Shown: positions 32,561 through 41,801, counted from the first letter of the stretch. The stretch: DNA of 64,000 nucleotides from Flavobacterium sp. Root935 (GCF_001429295.1 NZ_LMJL01000008.1:314318-378317); one strand, 5' to 3'. A program made the numbers and translations. The notes: generated by a model not told the origin, from the sequence alone.

Positions 32561-35500
32561 ATGTTCAAAATATTTATACAAAGACCTGTACTGGCAACCG
32601 TAATTTCCATTTTATTGGTAATTCTGGGGGTATTGGGTTTAACTAAACTGCCTTTACAACAGTTTCCTGATATTGCGCCTCCATCGGTTTTGGTAACGGC
32701 GGTATATCCTGGAGCCAACGCAGAAACGGTTTTACGTTCTGTGGCACCTTCTATCGAAGAATCAATAAATGGTGTAGAAAACATGACTTATATGAGTTCT
32801 ACAGCCAGTAACGACGGTACTTTAGCGATTACGGTTTTCTTTAAGCTTGGAACAGATGCCGATCAGGCTGCGGTAAACGTACAAAACAGAGTTGCTCAGG
32901 CAACGAGCCAGCTTCCTGCGGAGGTTGTACAGCAAGGTATTGTTACGGCGAAACAGCAAAACAGTTTCATCATGGCGATTGGTATGTACACAGAAGATGA
33001 ATCGAAATATGATCAGACTTTTGTGGCCAACTATGCGCAGATTAATATTATTCCGGAACTAAAACGTATCCCGGGTGTAGGTTCTGCTAGTATTTTTGGT
33101 GGTGTAAAAGATTATTCTATGCGTGTTTGGTTGAATCCAACGCAAATGTCGACTTACAAAGTAACGCCAAGCGAAGTTATGGGAGCGATTCAGGACAAAA
33201 GTTTGGAAGCGGCTCCAGGGAAATTTGGAGAGCGAAGCAAAGAGGTTTTTGAATACGTTATTAAATACAAAGGAAAATTAACCAAACCAGAAGATTATGA
33301 AAATATTGCTATACGTTCTAATGCAGATGGCTCAGTACTTCGCTTAAAAGATGTAGCGAGAGTTGAACTTGGTGCTTACTCTTACAACAGTTTAACTCGT
33401 TTAAATGGTAAAAAAGGAATTGTAATTGGTGTTATTCAGTTAGCGGGTTCTAACTCGAATGATATTCAGATTGCTATTAACAAAATGATGGAAAAGGCTT
33501 CTAAAGATTTTCCAAAAGGCATTAAACACAATATTTTCTATAGTACAAAAGTATCTCTTGACCAATCTATCGAACAGGTTGAGCATACGTTAATAGAAGC
33601 TTTTATACTGGTATTTATTGTGGTATTTATCTTCTTGCAAGATTTTAGATCAACATTAATTCCGGCTATTGCTGTACCTGTAGCAATTTTAGGAACGTTC
33701 TTCTTCATGCAGTTATTCGGATTTTCGATCAACCTTTTAACGCTTTTCGCATTAATTCTGGCGATTGGTATTGTGGTCGATGATGCCATTGTGGTAGTCG
33801 AAGCGGTGCATGCGAAAATGGAGCACAAACGTTTGTCTCCAAAAATCGCAACCCATGAAGCAATGCACGAAATAACGGGTGCTATTATCTCGATTACGCT
33901 GGTAATGGCTGCTGTATTCCTGCCGGTTGGTTTTATGGAAGGCTCAACAGGAGTTTTCTATCGTCAGTTTGCCTTTACGATGGCAATCGCAATTGTAATT
34001 TCGGCTGTTAATGCCTTAACATTGAGTCCGGCGCTTGCTGCTTTATTCTTAAAGGATAATCATGGATCTCACGATCATGGCGCGCCTTATGAGAAAAAAG
34101 GATTTAAAGAAAAATTCTTTACCGCTTTCAACAGCAGTTTTGAATCGTTGACAAACCGTTACGTTGGCGGATTGAAATTCTTAATCAGAAGAAAATGGTT
34201 GAGCTTAGGCGGATTAGCTTTAATTACTGTTGCAACAGTAATTATGGTGAAAACAACTCCAGCAGGATTTATCCCAACAGAAGATCAAGGATTTATTGCT
34301 ATTGCAGTAAATACACCTTCTGGAACATCATTAGACGGAACTCAAAAAGTAATGACTGAAGCTGAGAATACTTTAAGAGGTTTAGATGCTTCTCGATTTG
34401 TAACAGCGATTTCAGGTTTCAACTTATTGACAAATTCAACAAGTCCATCTTCTGCAGTAGTTTTCGTATTGCTTAAACCAAATGAGGAACGAGGCGAAGT
34501 GAAAAATATTGACGAAATCATGAATCAGGTTCGTGGTAAACTGGGCGCTATTTCTGGCGGAAGTTTCTTCGTATTCAGTTTCCCAACTGTTCCTGGATTT
34601 AGTAACGTTGAGGCTTTAGATTTGGTTCTTCAAGATAAAACGGGAGGAAAACTGGATAAATTCTCTGGAATCTCTCAAAACTTTATCGGCGAATTAATGA
34701 AACGTCCAGAAATTGCTGTTGCTTTTACCTCTTTCAAAGCAGATTATCCGCAATTACAATTGGAAGTTAATGACGAAAAAGCAAATCAGTTAGGCGTTAA
34801 TGTAAAAGACATTTTACAAACGATGCAGGCTTACTTTGGTAGCGCTCAGGCCTCTGATTTCAACCGATTTGGTAAATATTACCGTGTGGTTGTTCAAGCC
34901 GATATCGAAGACAGAGCTGATCCAACTGCTATTGACAGAGTTTTTGTCAAAAACAAAACAGGCGAAATGGTGCCAATAAATACTTTAGTGAAACTAACCC
35001 GTATTTATGGTTCTGAAACCGCTTCTAGATACAATTTATTTAATTCAATTTCGATTAATGCGATTCCGAAACCAGGATTTAGTTCGGGAGATGCCATTAA
35101 AGCCATTGAAGAAGTAGCAGCACAACAATTACCTGCAGGTTACGGGTTTGAATTCTCGGGCCAGACTCGTGAGGAGATTTCTTCCGGAGGACAGTCTGCA
35201 ACTATATTCTTACTGTGTTTGATATTCATTTATTTCTTACTTGCTGCACAGTATGAAAGTTACATTTTGCCTTTGGCTGTAATCTTGTCAATCCCTGCAG
35301 GTATTTTTGGAGTATTCGTAGCGATTGGTTTAACTGGAATCGAAAATAACATTTACGTACAAGTTGCGCTCGTCATGCTGATTGGACTTCTTGCTAAAAA
35401 TGCGATTTTGATTGTCGAGTTTGCCGTTCAAAAACGAAAATCGGGACAAGCTTTAGTCAGAGCTTCAATCGATGCAGCAAAATTACGTTTGCGACCAATT

Positions 35501-35725
35501 ATCATGACGTCTCTTGCTTTTGTAGTAGGTTTAGTGCCAATGATGAGTGCCAAAGGTCCATCTGCACAAGGTAACCACTCTATCAGTATCGGGGCAGCTG
35601 GAGGGATGCTTTCAGGAGTAATTCTAGGTTTGTTTATCATTCCGGTGCTCTTCATCATCTTCCAGCATTTACAAGAAAAGGTTTCTGGAAAACCAGTTGC
35701 CGTAATTCATAATGAAGAAAAATAA
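32561..35725 (+). CDS. RND multidrug efflux transporter, AcrB/HAE1 family
   Basis: 1054 residues, the normal AcrB length. N-terminus MFKIFIQRPVLATVISILLV. TM4 carries the standard proton-relay pair in LAIGIVVDDAIVVVEAVHAK. Porter motifs such as TPAGFIPTEDQGFIAIAV, and the final helices, are intact. It is the inner-membrane pump of the TetR-controlled system. Unlike the pump at 19.9 kb it has the Asp-Asp pair and no EF-hand insert, so the two pumps belong to different branches. Confidence 0.95.
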   Translation: MFKIFIQRPVLATVISILLVILGVLGLTKLPLQQFPDIAPPSVLVTAVYPGANAETVLRSVAPSIEESINGVENMTYMSSTASNDGTLAITVFFKLGTDADQAAVNVQNRVAQATSQLPAEVVQQGIVTAKQQNSFIMAIGMYTEDESKYDQTFVANYAQINIIPELKRIPGVGSASIFGGVKDYSMRVWLNPTQMSTYKVTPSEVMGAIQDKSLEAAPGKFGERSKEVFEYVIKYKGKLTKPEDYENIAIRSNADGSVLRLKDVARVELGAYSYNSLTRLNGKKGIVIGVIQLAGSNSNDIQIAINKMMEKASKDFPKGIKHNIFYSTKVSLDQSIEQVEHTLIEAFILVFIVVFIFLQDFRSTLIPAIAVPVAILGTFFFMQLFGFSINLLTLFALILAIGIVVDDAIVVVEAVHAKMEHKRLSPKIATHEAMHEITGAIISITLVMAAVFLPVGFMEGSTGVFYRQFAFTMAIAIVISAVNALTLSPALAALFLKDNHGSHDHGAPYEKKGFKEKFFTAFNSSFESLTNRYVGGLKFLIRRKWLSLGGLALITVATVIMVKTTPAGFIPTEDQGFIAIAVNTPSGTSLDGTQKVMTEAENTLRGLDASRFVTAISGFNLLTNSTSPSSAVVFVLLKPNEERGEVKNIDEIMNQVRGKLGAISGGSFFVFSFPTVPGFSNVEALDLVLQDKTGGKLDKFSGISQNFIGELMKRPEIAVAFTSFKADYPQLQLEVNDEKANQLGVNVKDILQTMQAYFGSAQASDFNRFGKYYRVVVQADIEDRADPTAIDRVFVKNKTGEMVPINTLVKLTRIYGSETASRYNLFNSISINAIPKPGFSSGDAIKAIEEVAAQQLPAGYGFEFSGQTREEISSGGQSATIFLLCLIFIYFLLAAQYESYILPLAVILSIPAGIFGVFVAIGLTGIENNIYVQVALVMLIGLLAKNAILIVEFAVQKRKSGQALVRASIDAAKLRLRPIIMTSLAFVVGLVPMMSAKGPSAQGNHSISIGAAGGMLSGVILGLFIIPVLFIIFQHLQEKVSGKPVAVIHNEEK

Positions 35726-35728
35726 AAT

Positions 35729-35842
35729 ATGGAAAACTATATAACAACAGCTTTAGTAGCCATTATCATTGGCATCGCTTATATATCGTACAGAATCTCA
35801 AAAGATCTTGAAACCAGAAAAGATACTTGTACAGAAATCTAA
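35729..35842 (+). CDS. 37-residue single-helix membrane protein in the efflux operon
   Basis: A complete small frame starts 3 bases after the pump gene's stop. It reads MENYITTALVAIIIGIAYIS then YRISKDLETRKDTCTEI: one hydrophobic helix (residues 5-20) with a charged C-terminal tail. It ends 10 bases before the chosen OMF start. Position and tight spacing suggest a real gene, perhaps a pump-associated helix comparable in concept to AcrZ of E. coli, although no sequence similarity to AcrZ is claimed. Confidence 0.65.
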   Translation: MENYITTALVAIIIGIAYISYRISKDLETRKDTCTEI

Positions 35843-35852
35843 TAACAAAACA

Positions 35853-37271
35853 ATGAAAAATCATATAACCAAAATCGTGACCTTCGCCATTCTGATCACG
35901 ACCTTAATATCCTGTAAAGTTTCGAAGGATATTGAAACTCCAAAAGATGCATTTCCTGAGAATTTCAGGAATGCATCGGTTTCGAGTGATACAACCAGTA
36001 TTGCCGATTTGGAGTGGAAAAATTTCTTTACAGAAAAAGATATTATTAAACTAATTGACAGTGCCGTTGCGAGAAACAACGATCTTCAGATTGCCGAAAA
36101 AAACATCGAAATTGCGCAATACAGATTTACACAATCTAAATGGGGAAATGTACCTCAGGTTAATTTATTTGTAAATGCAAGCACAAGTAATCCGTCTGAC
36201 AATAGTTTTACTGGATTGAATTTAAACCAAGCAATTGGTGCCAAACATATTGACGACTATTCTGCTGGAGCTTCTCTTTCTTGGGAAGCTGATATTTGGG
36301 GAAAGATCAGAAACCAAAAGAAAGGTGCTTACGCAGGATATCTTCAATCTGAAGAAGTAAAAAAAGCTTTGCAGACGAATATTGTAGCAAACGTTTCAAG
36401 AGGATATTACAATCTTTTGATGCTGGACGCACAATTGGAAATTGCCAGACAAAATCTAAAATTAAACGATAGTACAACAAATATTATCAAATTAAAATAC
36501 GATGCTGGTCAGGTAACGACATTGGCTATTCAACAATCTGAAGCACAGAAATTAAACTCAGCGCAATTGATTCCGTTATTAGAACAAAATATTGCGATTC
36601 AGGAAAATGCTTTGAGTGTTTTAACGGGATCTTTTCCAAATTCAAAAGAAAGAACAATTCGTTTAAGTACTATTGATGTCAAACACAATACAGCAATCGG
36701 AATTCCGTCTTCATTAGTAAGCAGAAGACCCGACGTTAAAAGTGCTGAATTAGCTCTGAAAGTTGCCAACGCAAACGTAGGAATCACAAAAGCCGATTTA
36801 TATCCAGCTTTAAGAATCACTGCGCAAGGCGGATTAAATTCTTTCGAAACCAGCAATTGGTTCAACATTCCAGCTTCTTTATTCGGAACGGTTGCGGGAG
36901 GTTTAACACAACCGCTTTTGAACAATAAAAGAGTAAGAACGCAATATAATATCGCTGTAGCGGAAAGAGAAAAAGCAGTTTTAAATTTCAGACAATCGGT
37001 TTTGGTTGCCGTAAGCGAAGTTTCTGACGCTTTGGTGAAAGTAGAGAAATTACAACAGCAGGAAACTTTCTTAAAAGAAAAAGTAAAAACATTACAGCTG
37101 GCTATTAAAAATGCCAACCTATTATTCAAAAATGGTATGGCAGAATATCTGGAAGTTTTAACAGCACAGGCAAATCTTTTGCAAAGCGAACTAGAACTTG
37201 CTGATATTAAAAGACAACAGCTTACAGCCAATACAGATTTGTACCGCGCTCTGGGCGGAGGCTGGAAATAA
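35853..37271 (+). CDS. Outer-membrane efflux lipoprotein, NodT family
   Basis: 472 residues from the ATG at 35853. The 84 bases of open frame upstream belong to the small-protein gene in another frame, and only the chosen start gives a lipoprotein signal (FAILITTLISC). The family pattern is clear: LEWKNFFTEKDIIKLIDSAV, SAGASLSWEADIWGKIRNQK, SSLVSRRPDVKSAELALK and NLLFKNGMAEYLEVLTAQAN. It forms the outer-membrane channel of the TetR-controlled pump and is last in the operon. Confidence 0.92.
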   Translation: MKNHITKIVTFAILITTLISCKVSKDIETPKDAFPENFRNASVSSDTTSIADLEWKNFFTEKDIIKLIDSAVARNNDLQIAEKNIEIAQYRFTQSKWGNVPQVNLFVNASTSNPSDNSFTGLNLNQAIGAKHIDDYSAGASLSWEADIWGKIRNQKKGAYAGYLQSEEVKKALQTNIVANVSRGYYNLLMLDAQLEIARQNLKLNDSTTNIIKLKYDAGQVTTLAIQQSEAQKLNSAQLIPLLEQNIAIQENALSVLTGSFPNSKERTIRLSTIDVKHNTAIGIPSSLVSRRPDVKSAELALKVANANVGITKADLYPALRITAQGGLNSFETSNWFNIPASLFGTVAGGLTQPLLNNKRVRTQYNIAVAEREKAVLNFRQSVLVAVSEVSDALVKVEKLQQQETFLKEKVKTLQLAIKNANLLFKNGMAEYLEVLTAQANLLQSELELADIKRQQLTANTDLYRALGGGWK

Positions 37272-37307
37272 TACCCGTTACCCGTTAATTATTTATTTTT
37301 TGAGATG

Positions 37308-37346
37308 AAAACGCTATGAGACCTTTGGGTTTCATGGCGTTTTTTA
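37308..37346 (+). terminator. Terminator of the MFP-RND-OMF operon
   Basis: AAAACGCTATGAGACC (37308-37323) and GGTTTCATGGCGTTTT (37328-37343) form a 16-bp stem with one G-T pair and one mismatch, followed by T. It begins 36 bases after the OMF stop. Confidence 0.85.
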
Positions 37347-37424
37347 GTTTTTTTAATTTGCCACGAAGGCGCTAAGGCACGAAGTTTTTTTAAGCCTCTC
37401 GCTGATTTTATTTTATCTCATTTT

Positions 37425-37500
37425 ATGTCATTGCGAGAAACGAAGCAACCACACTAGCATTAGTGATTCAGCAAATGAGTTTGCTTCCTTGAAATGACAA
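37425..37500. repeat. Second copy of the TTGCGAGAAACGAAGCAA palindromic element
   Basis: TGTCATTGCGAGAAACGAAG at about 37425 is mirrored, less perfectly than the copy at 13322, by GAGTTTGCTTCCTTGAAATG near 37479-37498. It is preceded by GCCACGAAGGCGCTAAGGCA (37362), a fragment of another intergenic family. No gene is present between 37346 and 37548. Confidence 0.65.
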
Positions 37501-37547
37501 ATCTGACTCAAAATTTAGCTATTTTTGGTAAGCTTAAAAATTATATA

Positions 37548-38153
37548 ATGATTTCTAACCACCAGATATACCTCAATAACTTAAAACAAACCATTGAAAG
37601 CTACTATCCTCTTTCTGAAAACTCATGGCAATTGATTGAGGGCATTGCAGCATTTCAAACCCTTAAAAAAGGAGAAACGTTATTGCAAAACGGAGAAATC
37701 GCTAAAAATCTTCATTTTATTGCGAAAGGTGTTTTAAGAGCTTTTATCACAGATCAACAGGGAAATTTCTATAACAAAAATCTCTTTCTTGAAAATTATT
37801 TTGCAGGTTCTAAGGTTTCATTAATGCTGCAATCACCTTCTAATTTTACAATTGAAGCTTTGGAAGACAGCATTATCATCAATCTTAATTATAAAAAATA
37901 CATCTCGTTAATTAATAAAAACGATGATCTCAAAAACTTTTATATCGCTCATTTAGAGAAAAACTGAATTATAGATAAAGAGCAGAGAGAAGTCGCTTTG
38001 GTCATGCAAAACGCAACCGAGCGATATGTAAGTCTTTTACAAAAACATCCAAGTATTGCAGATCGGGTTCCGTTATTGCATATTGCATCGCATTTAGGTA
38101 TTACGCCAACGCAGTTAAGCCGAATTAGAAAAAGTCTGGAAAAAGATTTGTAA
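37548..38153 (+). pseudogene. Crp/Fnr-family regulator interrupted by one in-frame TGA
   Basis: The first 139 codons from ATG 37548 form a cyclic-nucleotide-binding-type domain: QLIEGIAAFQTLKKGETLLQ, HFIAKGVLRAFITDQQGNFY, FTIEALEDSIIINLNYK. A TGA occurs at 37965-37967 in HLEKN-stop-IIDKEQREVALVMQNATERY. After it the same frame continues for a further 61 codons with the expected helix-turn-helix HIASHLGITPTQLSRIRKSL. Relatives have Trp at this place, so a single TGG to TGA change is sufficient. This may be a true nonsense mutation, a sequencing error or readthrough. Without the C-terminal part the protein cannot bind DNA. Confidence 0.8.
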
Positions 38154-38224
38154 ATCAACATATGTAAAGGCTTTTCTAAAAGACTGGTTTTATCTTTGCT
38201 CTATAATTCAAACTTGTTATTACA

Positions 38225-38956
38225 ATGACCAATAGAAACCTTATTAAAGACAATATTGACAATCTTACAGCACTTTGGAGAACTGTTGCCACTCCTCTCC
38301 TTTCCTATCATAAATTCGATCCTTTTGAATTCAGCCAAATAAAAAACTCAGGCTGGCCAAACCGCTTATGGTTTCGTGAAGATATTAAAGAAGAAAATCT
38401 TCCGCAGATTATGGAAATTATGGAAAAAAATCCGGGATTAGTTATTCCGTATTGGGATATTTTTGGAAGTAACTCCAGTGAATTTTTTGAAAATAAAGGA
38501 TTTAAAATTCGAATTCAACTGATGGCTATGGCCTTAAAACTGAATAAAAAATTCACACTTCAAAATAAGTTGAATTTTAAAAGAGTTCTAAATGAAGAAG
38601 ATGCCAAAACTTGGTCTGATATTTATCCATTATCTTTTAGCTATGTAATCAGTAAAGAAACGCTGGTGCATAATTACGAAAATGTGAAGTTTTATCTGGT
38701 TCATTTTGAAGAAAAACCAATTGGAACACTGACCCTTTTTCAAACTGGAAATATAATGGGAATTCATGGCGTCGGAGTAATTCCAGAAATGCGTAAAAAG
38801 GGTTTTGCAGAAGAAATTATGAAATTTGCCCTCAACGAAGCAATAGATGCCGGCTGTGAATATGCCCAGTTACAAGCTTCAGCTTTAGGAAAAGGGATTT
38901 ATACAAGATTAGGTTTTGAAGATTTGTTTTTGATTACTAATTACCAACTGAAGTAA
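38225..38956 (+). CDS. GNAT-family acetyltransferase
   Basis: 243 residues. The C-terminal half has the acetyl-CoA-binding pattern of GNAT enzymes: IMGIHGVGVIPEMRKKGFAE (the V-x-P-x-x-R-x-x-G motif), EEIMKFALNEAIDAGCEYAQ and LGKGIYTRLGFEDL. The N-terminal half (TPLLSYHKFDPFEFSQIKN, PNRLWFREDI) is a substrate-side domain. The target is unknown. It is transcribed alone, with a possible -7 box TATCTTTG at 38191-38198 just upstream. Confidence 0.85.
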   Translation: MTNRNLIKDNIDNLTALWRTVATPLLSYHKFDPFEFSQIKNSGWPNRLWFREDIKEENLPQIMEIMEKNPGLVIPYWDIFGSNSSEFFENKGFKIRIQLMAMALKLNKKFTLQNKLNFKRVLNEEDAKTWSDIYPLSFSYVISKETLVHNYENVKFYLVHFEEKPIGTLTLFQTGNIMGIHGVGVIPEMRKKGFAEEIMKFALNEAIDAGCEYAQLQASALGKGIYTRLGFEDLFLITNYQLK

Positions 38957-39122
38957 ATTTTAAAATCAAAAAATCCAAATTTCTCATTTTCTGTCATTGC
39001 GGTTAAAAATCTAAAGTCTAAAATCTATCCCGAGGCTTCGGGACTAAAATCTAAAATCAACAATGTCCCAAATGCCCCTAAAATAGTCGCAAATGCGTAT
39101 TCGTTAAAAAGCAAAACATTAT

Positions 39123-39130
39123 TAGATTTG
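39123..39130 (+). promoter_or_regulatory. -7 box TAGATTTG before the DoxX-like gene
   Basis: TAGATTTG fits TAnnTTTG and lies 38 bases before the DoxX-like start. The -33 region reads TTCG at the right 19-base spacing, a partial match to TTTG. The preceding stretch (38957-39122) contains a CCCGAGGCTTCGGG hairpin (about 39031) within CTAAAATCTAAAATC words. Confidence 0.5.
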
Positions 39131-39167
39131 TAATACATTAACTAATAACCTTTTAAAACAATACCCA

Positions 39168-39548
39168 ATGAAAAAAGCAAAAATTATTTTTTGGATTACG
39201 ACTATTATTATTTTTCTATTTGAAGGCGTTATGCCCGCTTTATTTTCACAAAGCCAGGAAGCTAAAGAAGGAATCAGACATTTAGGTTACCCTGAATATT
39301 TTGGAGTTGCCTTGGTAATTTTTAAAATTCTAGGTGTTTTGGCTTTGGTAATTCCACAAGTTCCTAAAAATGTAAAAGAATGGGCATATGCTGGATTTGG
39401 TTTCGATTTTATCTTTGCTTCTATCAGTCATTTTGCGGTTGACGGAGTGAATTTTCAAAGTTTTTTTCCATTGATCTTTTTAGTGATTCTGGCGATTTCT
39501 TATATCTATTACCATAAAATAGAGCGATACAAAAATATCGCGCTGTAA
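39168..39548 (+). CDS. DoxX-like membrane protein
   Basis: 126 residues with four membrane helices: IIFWITTIIIFLFEGVMPAL, YFGVALVIFKILGVLALVIP, EWAYAGFGFDFIFASISHFA and FFPLIFLVILAISYIYYH. This matches the DoxX-like family of small inner-membrane proteins (length 110-140). The conserved Glu near the end of helix 1 and the Pro after helix 2 are present. Some relatives act in redox or quinone-related processes; here the role is unknown. The next gene follows after 12 bases. Confidence 0.8.
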   Translation: MKKAKIIFWITTIIIFLFEGVMPALFSQSQEAKEGIRHLGYPEYFGVALVIFKILGVLALVIPQVPKNVKEWAYAGFGFDFIFASISHFAVDGVNFQSFFPLIFLVILAISYIYYHKIERYKNIAL

Positions 39549-39560
39549 ATTCAAAACTTT

Positions 39561-39770
39561 ATGATTGAAGTTTTTAAAACAAATGTTCAAGAAGAATCTC
39601 AATGTAAAATTATTATTGAGAAACTTCTTGAACACTATCCTAACAGCGCTATTAATTTTGACCTTGAAGACTGCGATAAAATTTTACGAATTCATGCTGC
39701 GGGAATTTCAAATAATATAATAATTGAGCTTCTGAATGCACATGGTTTTCATTGTGAGGTTCTTTTATAA
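39561..39770 (+). CDS. Small protein, ferredoxin-like (HMA-like) fold without metal motif
   Basis: 69 residues. The order of segments, MIEVFKTNVQEESQCKIIIE, NFDLEDCDKILRIHAAGIS and IIELLNAHGFHCEVLL, suggests a beta-alpha-beta-beta-alpha-beta fold like heavy-metal-associated domains, but the CxxC metal motif is absent. It lies 12 bases after the DoxX-like gene and is probably co-transcribed. No function is known; the fold is inferred. Confidence 0.65.
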   Translation: MIEVFKTNVQEESQCKIIIEKLLEHYPNSAINFDLEDCDKILRIHAAGISNNIIIELLNAHGFHCEVLL

Positions 39771-39844
39771 AAACATAATTTATTGATTTACAAATAGTAA
39801 AATAAAAATCGTAATTTTAGAATACTAATTTTAAAATATCGAAA

Positions 39845-40222
39845 ATGAATATTCCGGCAGAACATCAAACCATAATGCCTTATTTAATTTTACAAGGCGC
39901 AGCAAAATTTATCGATTTTACAAAAGTTGTTTTTGGAGCATCTGAAACTAACACAAAATCAATCCGCGCAGACGGAAGTATAATGCATGCTGAAGTTACC
40001 CTTAACGGAAGCACCATTATGATTACGGATGAAATTACGGATTGGGCAAAACAAACTTCACACCTATTTGTTTATGTTCCCAATGCCGATGAAACATATA
40101 AAAAAGCTATAGAAAACGGAGCTGTTTCTTTAATGGAGTTAAGCGACCAAGATTATGGCAGAACCTGCGGTGTTACAGATCCGTTTGGAAATGTGTGGTG
40201 GATTACCTCTGTAAATAATTAA
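39845..40222 (+). CDS. VOC-family (glyoxalase-like, PhnB-like) protein
   Basis: 125 residues, one pair of vicinal-oxygen-chelate modules: LILQGAAKFIDFTKVVFGAS, MHAEVTLNGSTIMITDE and RTCGVTDPFGNVWWITSV. The ending DPFGNVWWI is a strong PhnB/YdcF-type signature. Members include dioxygenases, glyoxalases and antibiotic-binding proteins; the small size and the retained His and Glu metal positions do not decide which. Single gene. Confidence 0.88.
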   Translation: MNIPAEHQTIMPYLILQGAAKFIDFTKVVFGASETNTKSIRADGSIMHAEVTLNGSTIMITDEITDWAKQTSHLFVYVPNADETYKKAIENGAVSLMELSDQDYGRTCGVTDPFGNVWWITSVNN

Positions 40223-40400
40223 AGCAGAAAACCGAAATTCAAAATACTGATTATTAGAATTTTATTTTTTTTTATCGTATATTTGAAGTACTATCATTCC
40301 CCTAATTCTATAAATTTAATTGAACAAAATGCACTGGCAGGTTTTCTTAAAACCCATCGGTTCACAGCTGTTATTGATCTAATTCTAAAATTAAAATAAG

Positions 40401-40907
40401 ATGAAAAGCGGTATCCAAAATACTATTATAGAAACTTACAGTAAATTGAATGATACTATTTCTTCTTTTTCGGAGGAAGAAATTAATATTGTACCATTTG
40501 AAGGAAGCTGGACAGCCGGACAGACTGCACAGCATATTATTTTAGCTTGTGCTGATATTCCAAAGCTGTTTGCTGGAAAAACAGAGAAAACAAACCGTGA
40601 GGCTGATGAAAACGTTAAAAATCTGGATGCGGTTTTTTTAGATTTTAATATCAAATACCAATCTCCCGAAAATATAAAACCTGCTGAAATTGATTATGAT
40701 AAAAGCAAATTACTGGCTTCATTAAATAAAATACAAAAAGATTTATTTGAAGCTGCTGAAACCTATGATTTAACGCTAACGTGTCTTGATGCCAAAATAC
40801 CAGGTTTTGAAAATTTCACTATTTACGAATGGATTTATTTTGCAATTGTTCATACACAAAGACATACACATCAATTGAAATTGATTTATGAAAATATCAA
40901 AAAATAA
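40401..40907 (+). CDS. DinB-family protein
   Basis: 168 residues, a four-helix DinB/YfiT bundle. The three metal-binding His positions are visible: His50 in TAGQTAQHIILACAD and the pair in VHTQRHTHQLKL. EEEINIVPFEGSWTAGQTA is the typical N-terminal signature. Family members are often thiol-dependent transferases or are induced by DNA damage; the exact role is unknown. A possible -7 box TATATTTG lies at 40279-40286, giving a ~115-base leader. Confidence 0.88.
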   Translation: MKSGIQNTIIETYSKLNDTISSFSEEEINIVPFEGSWTAGQTAQHIILACADIPKLFAGKTEKTNREADENVKNLDAVFLDFNIKYQSPENIKPAEIDYDKSKLLASLNKIQKDLFEAAETYDLTLTCLDAKIPGFENFTIYEWIYFAIVHTQRHTHQLKLIYENIKK

Positions 40908-40934
40908 TAAATAGTTAAACCAAAATTTATTTTT

Positions 40935-41402
40935 ATGAGATCAAAAGTTAAGACTATTGTTTCTTCTGGTTTGGTAGCTGGCACATTAGATATTACTGCA
41001 GCTATTTTAATTTATGCCGTGATCCTTCATAAAACAACAGCCGAAAAAATCCTGCAGTCTATCGCAAGCGGTGTTTTTAAAAAAGAAGCTTATACAGCTG
41101 GAACAGAAATGACTTTTGCGGGTTTAGGTTTACATTTCTTAATCACTTTTATATTTGCCTGGTTTTATTTTAAGATCTTTCCGTACATTCCTTTTTTCAA
41201 AATAAACACCCTTTTATCTGGAGTTTCTTATGGCTTCTTTATCTGGGTTGTAATGAATCTTATTGTACTTCCAATTGTTTTTCCTGTTTTACCAGAAAAG
41301 AAATTAGACTTTGCTCTCCTATTGTCAATTTTAATCGTAATTTGCTGCGTAGGGATACCAATAGCTTTCATAACGCGGAAATATTATGCTAAATGGTATT
41401 AG
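40935..41402 (+). CDS. Four-helix membrane protein (DUF1440/YagU-like)
   Basis: 155 residues. It opens with VKTIVSSGLVAGTLDITAAI, the conserved start of this family, and has four membrane helices (about 8-30, 60-85, 93-115, 125-147). LQSIASGVFKKEAYTAGTEM is the typical loop after helix 1. It is 27 bases after the DinB gene and may be co-transcribed. Relatives are linked to acid stress in E. coli (YagU), but function here is unknown. Confidence 0.7.
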   Translation: MRSKVKTIVSSGLVAGTLDITAAILIYAVILHKTTAEKILQSIASGVFKKEAYTAGTEMTFAGLGLHFLITFIFAWFYFKIFPYIPFFKINTLLSGVSYGFFIWVVMNLIVLPIVFPVLPEKKLDFALLLSILIVICCVGIPIAFITRKYYAKWY

Positions 41403-41513
41403 AAAAAAGGTCCAAAGGTTTAAGGTTCAGAGTGGCAGAGGTTGAATTTAGCTGCTTTATACTTTTTACATTTTTGATTTCTGAAAATAATCTCAAATGG
41501 TCTAAAAACAAAA

Positions 41514-41547
41514 AAGTAATTCAAGTTCCGTAGAACCCGAATTACTT
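41514..41547 (-). terminator. Terminator of the DUF1328 gene
   Basis: AAGTAATTC (41514-41522) pairs with GAATTACTT (41539-41547), and an inner TTC/GAA pair tightens the loop. On the minus strand it is followed by TTTTGTTTTTAG. It starts 34 bases after the DUF1328 stop codon. The region 41403-41513 on the other side holds only short repeat words. Confidence 0.8.
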
Positions 41548-41580
41548 ATATGTTAAAAAAAAATATCTTCTTAAAAGTGC

Positions 41581-41742
41581 TTAAACCTTTGTTCTACCTG
41601 TAATTAGTGAAATAATAAATAACACTATAAAGATAAAGAACAAAACTTTTGCAATACCTGCAGCTCCAGCGGCAATACCACCAAAACCAAAAATTCCGGC
41701 TATAATAGCAAGAATTATAAAAATGACTGTCCAGCGTAACAT
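41581..41742 (-). CDS. DUF1328 (YtjA-like) small membrane protein
   Basis: 53 residues, a complete small gene on the minus strand. The sequence begins [20 protein letters not shown] and continues [20 protein letters not shown], the hallmark of DUF1328: two short hydrophobic helices joined by a Gly/Ala-rich turn. Family members are inner-membrane proteins of ~50-60 residues, often stress-linked. It has its own promoter-like box and terminator, so it is an independent unit. Confidence 0.9.
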   Translation of the reverse strand: MLRWTVIFIILAIIAGIFGFGGIAAGAAGIAKVLFFIFIVLFIISLITGRTKV

Positions 41743-41801
41743 AATTTTAGATTTTTTAGTTCGTAAATACGACTATTCAATAGTCTGTTTTGTTTGTTAT
41801 T

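Noticed and set aside
36599-37231. 210-codon frame antisense to the NodT-family channel
   Set aside because: It mirrors the coding bias of the real gene; Cys/Ser-rich nonsense composition.
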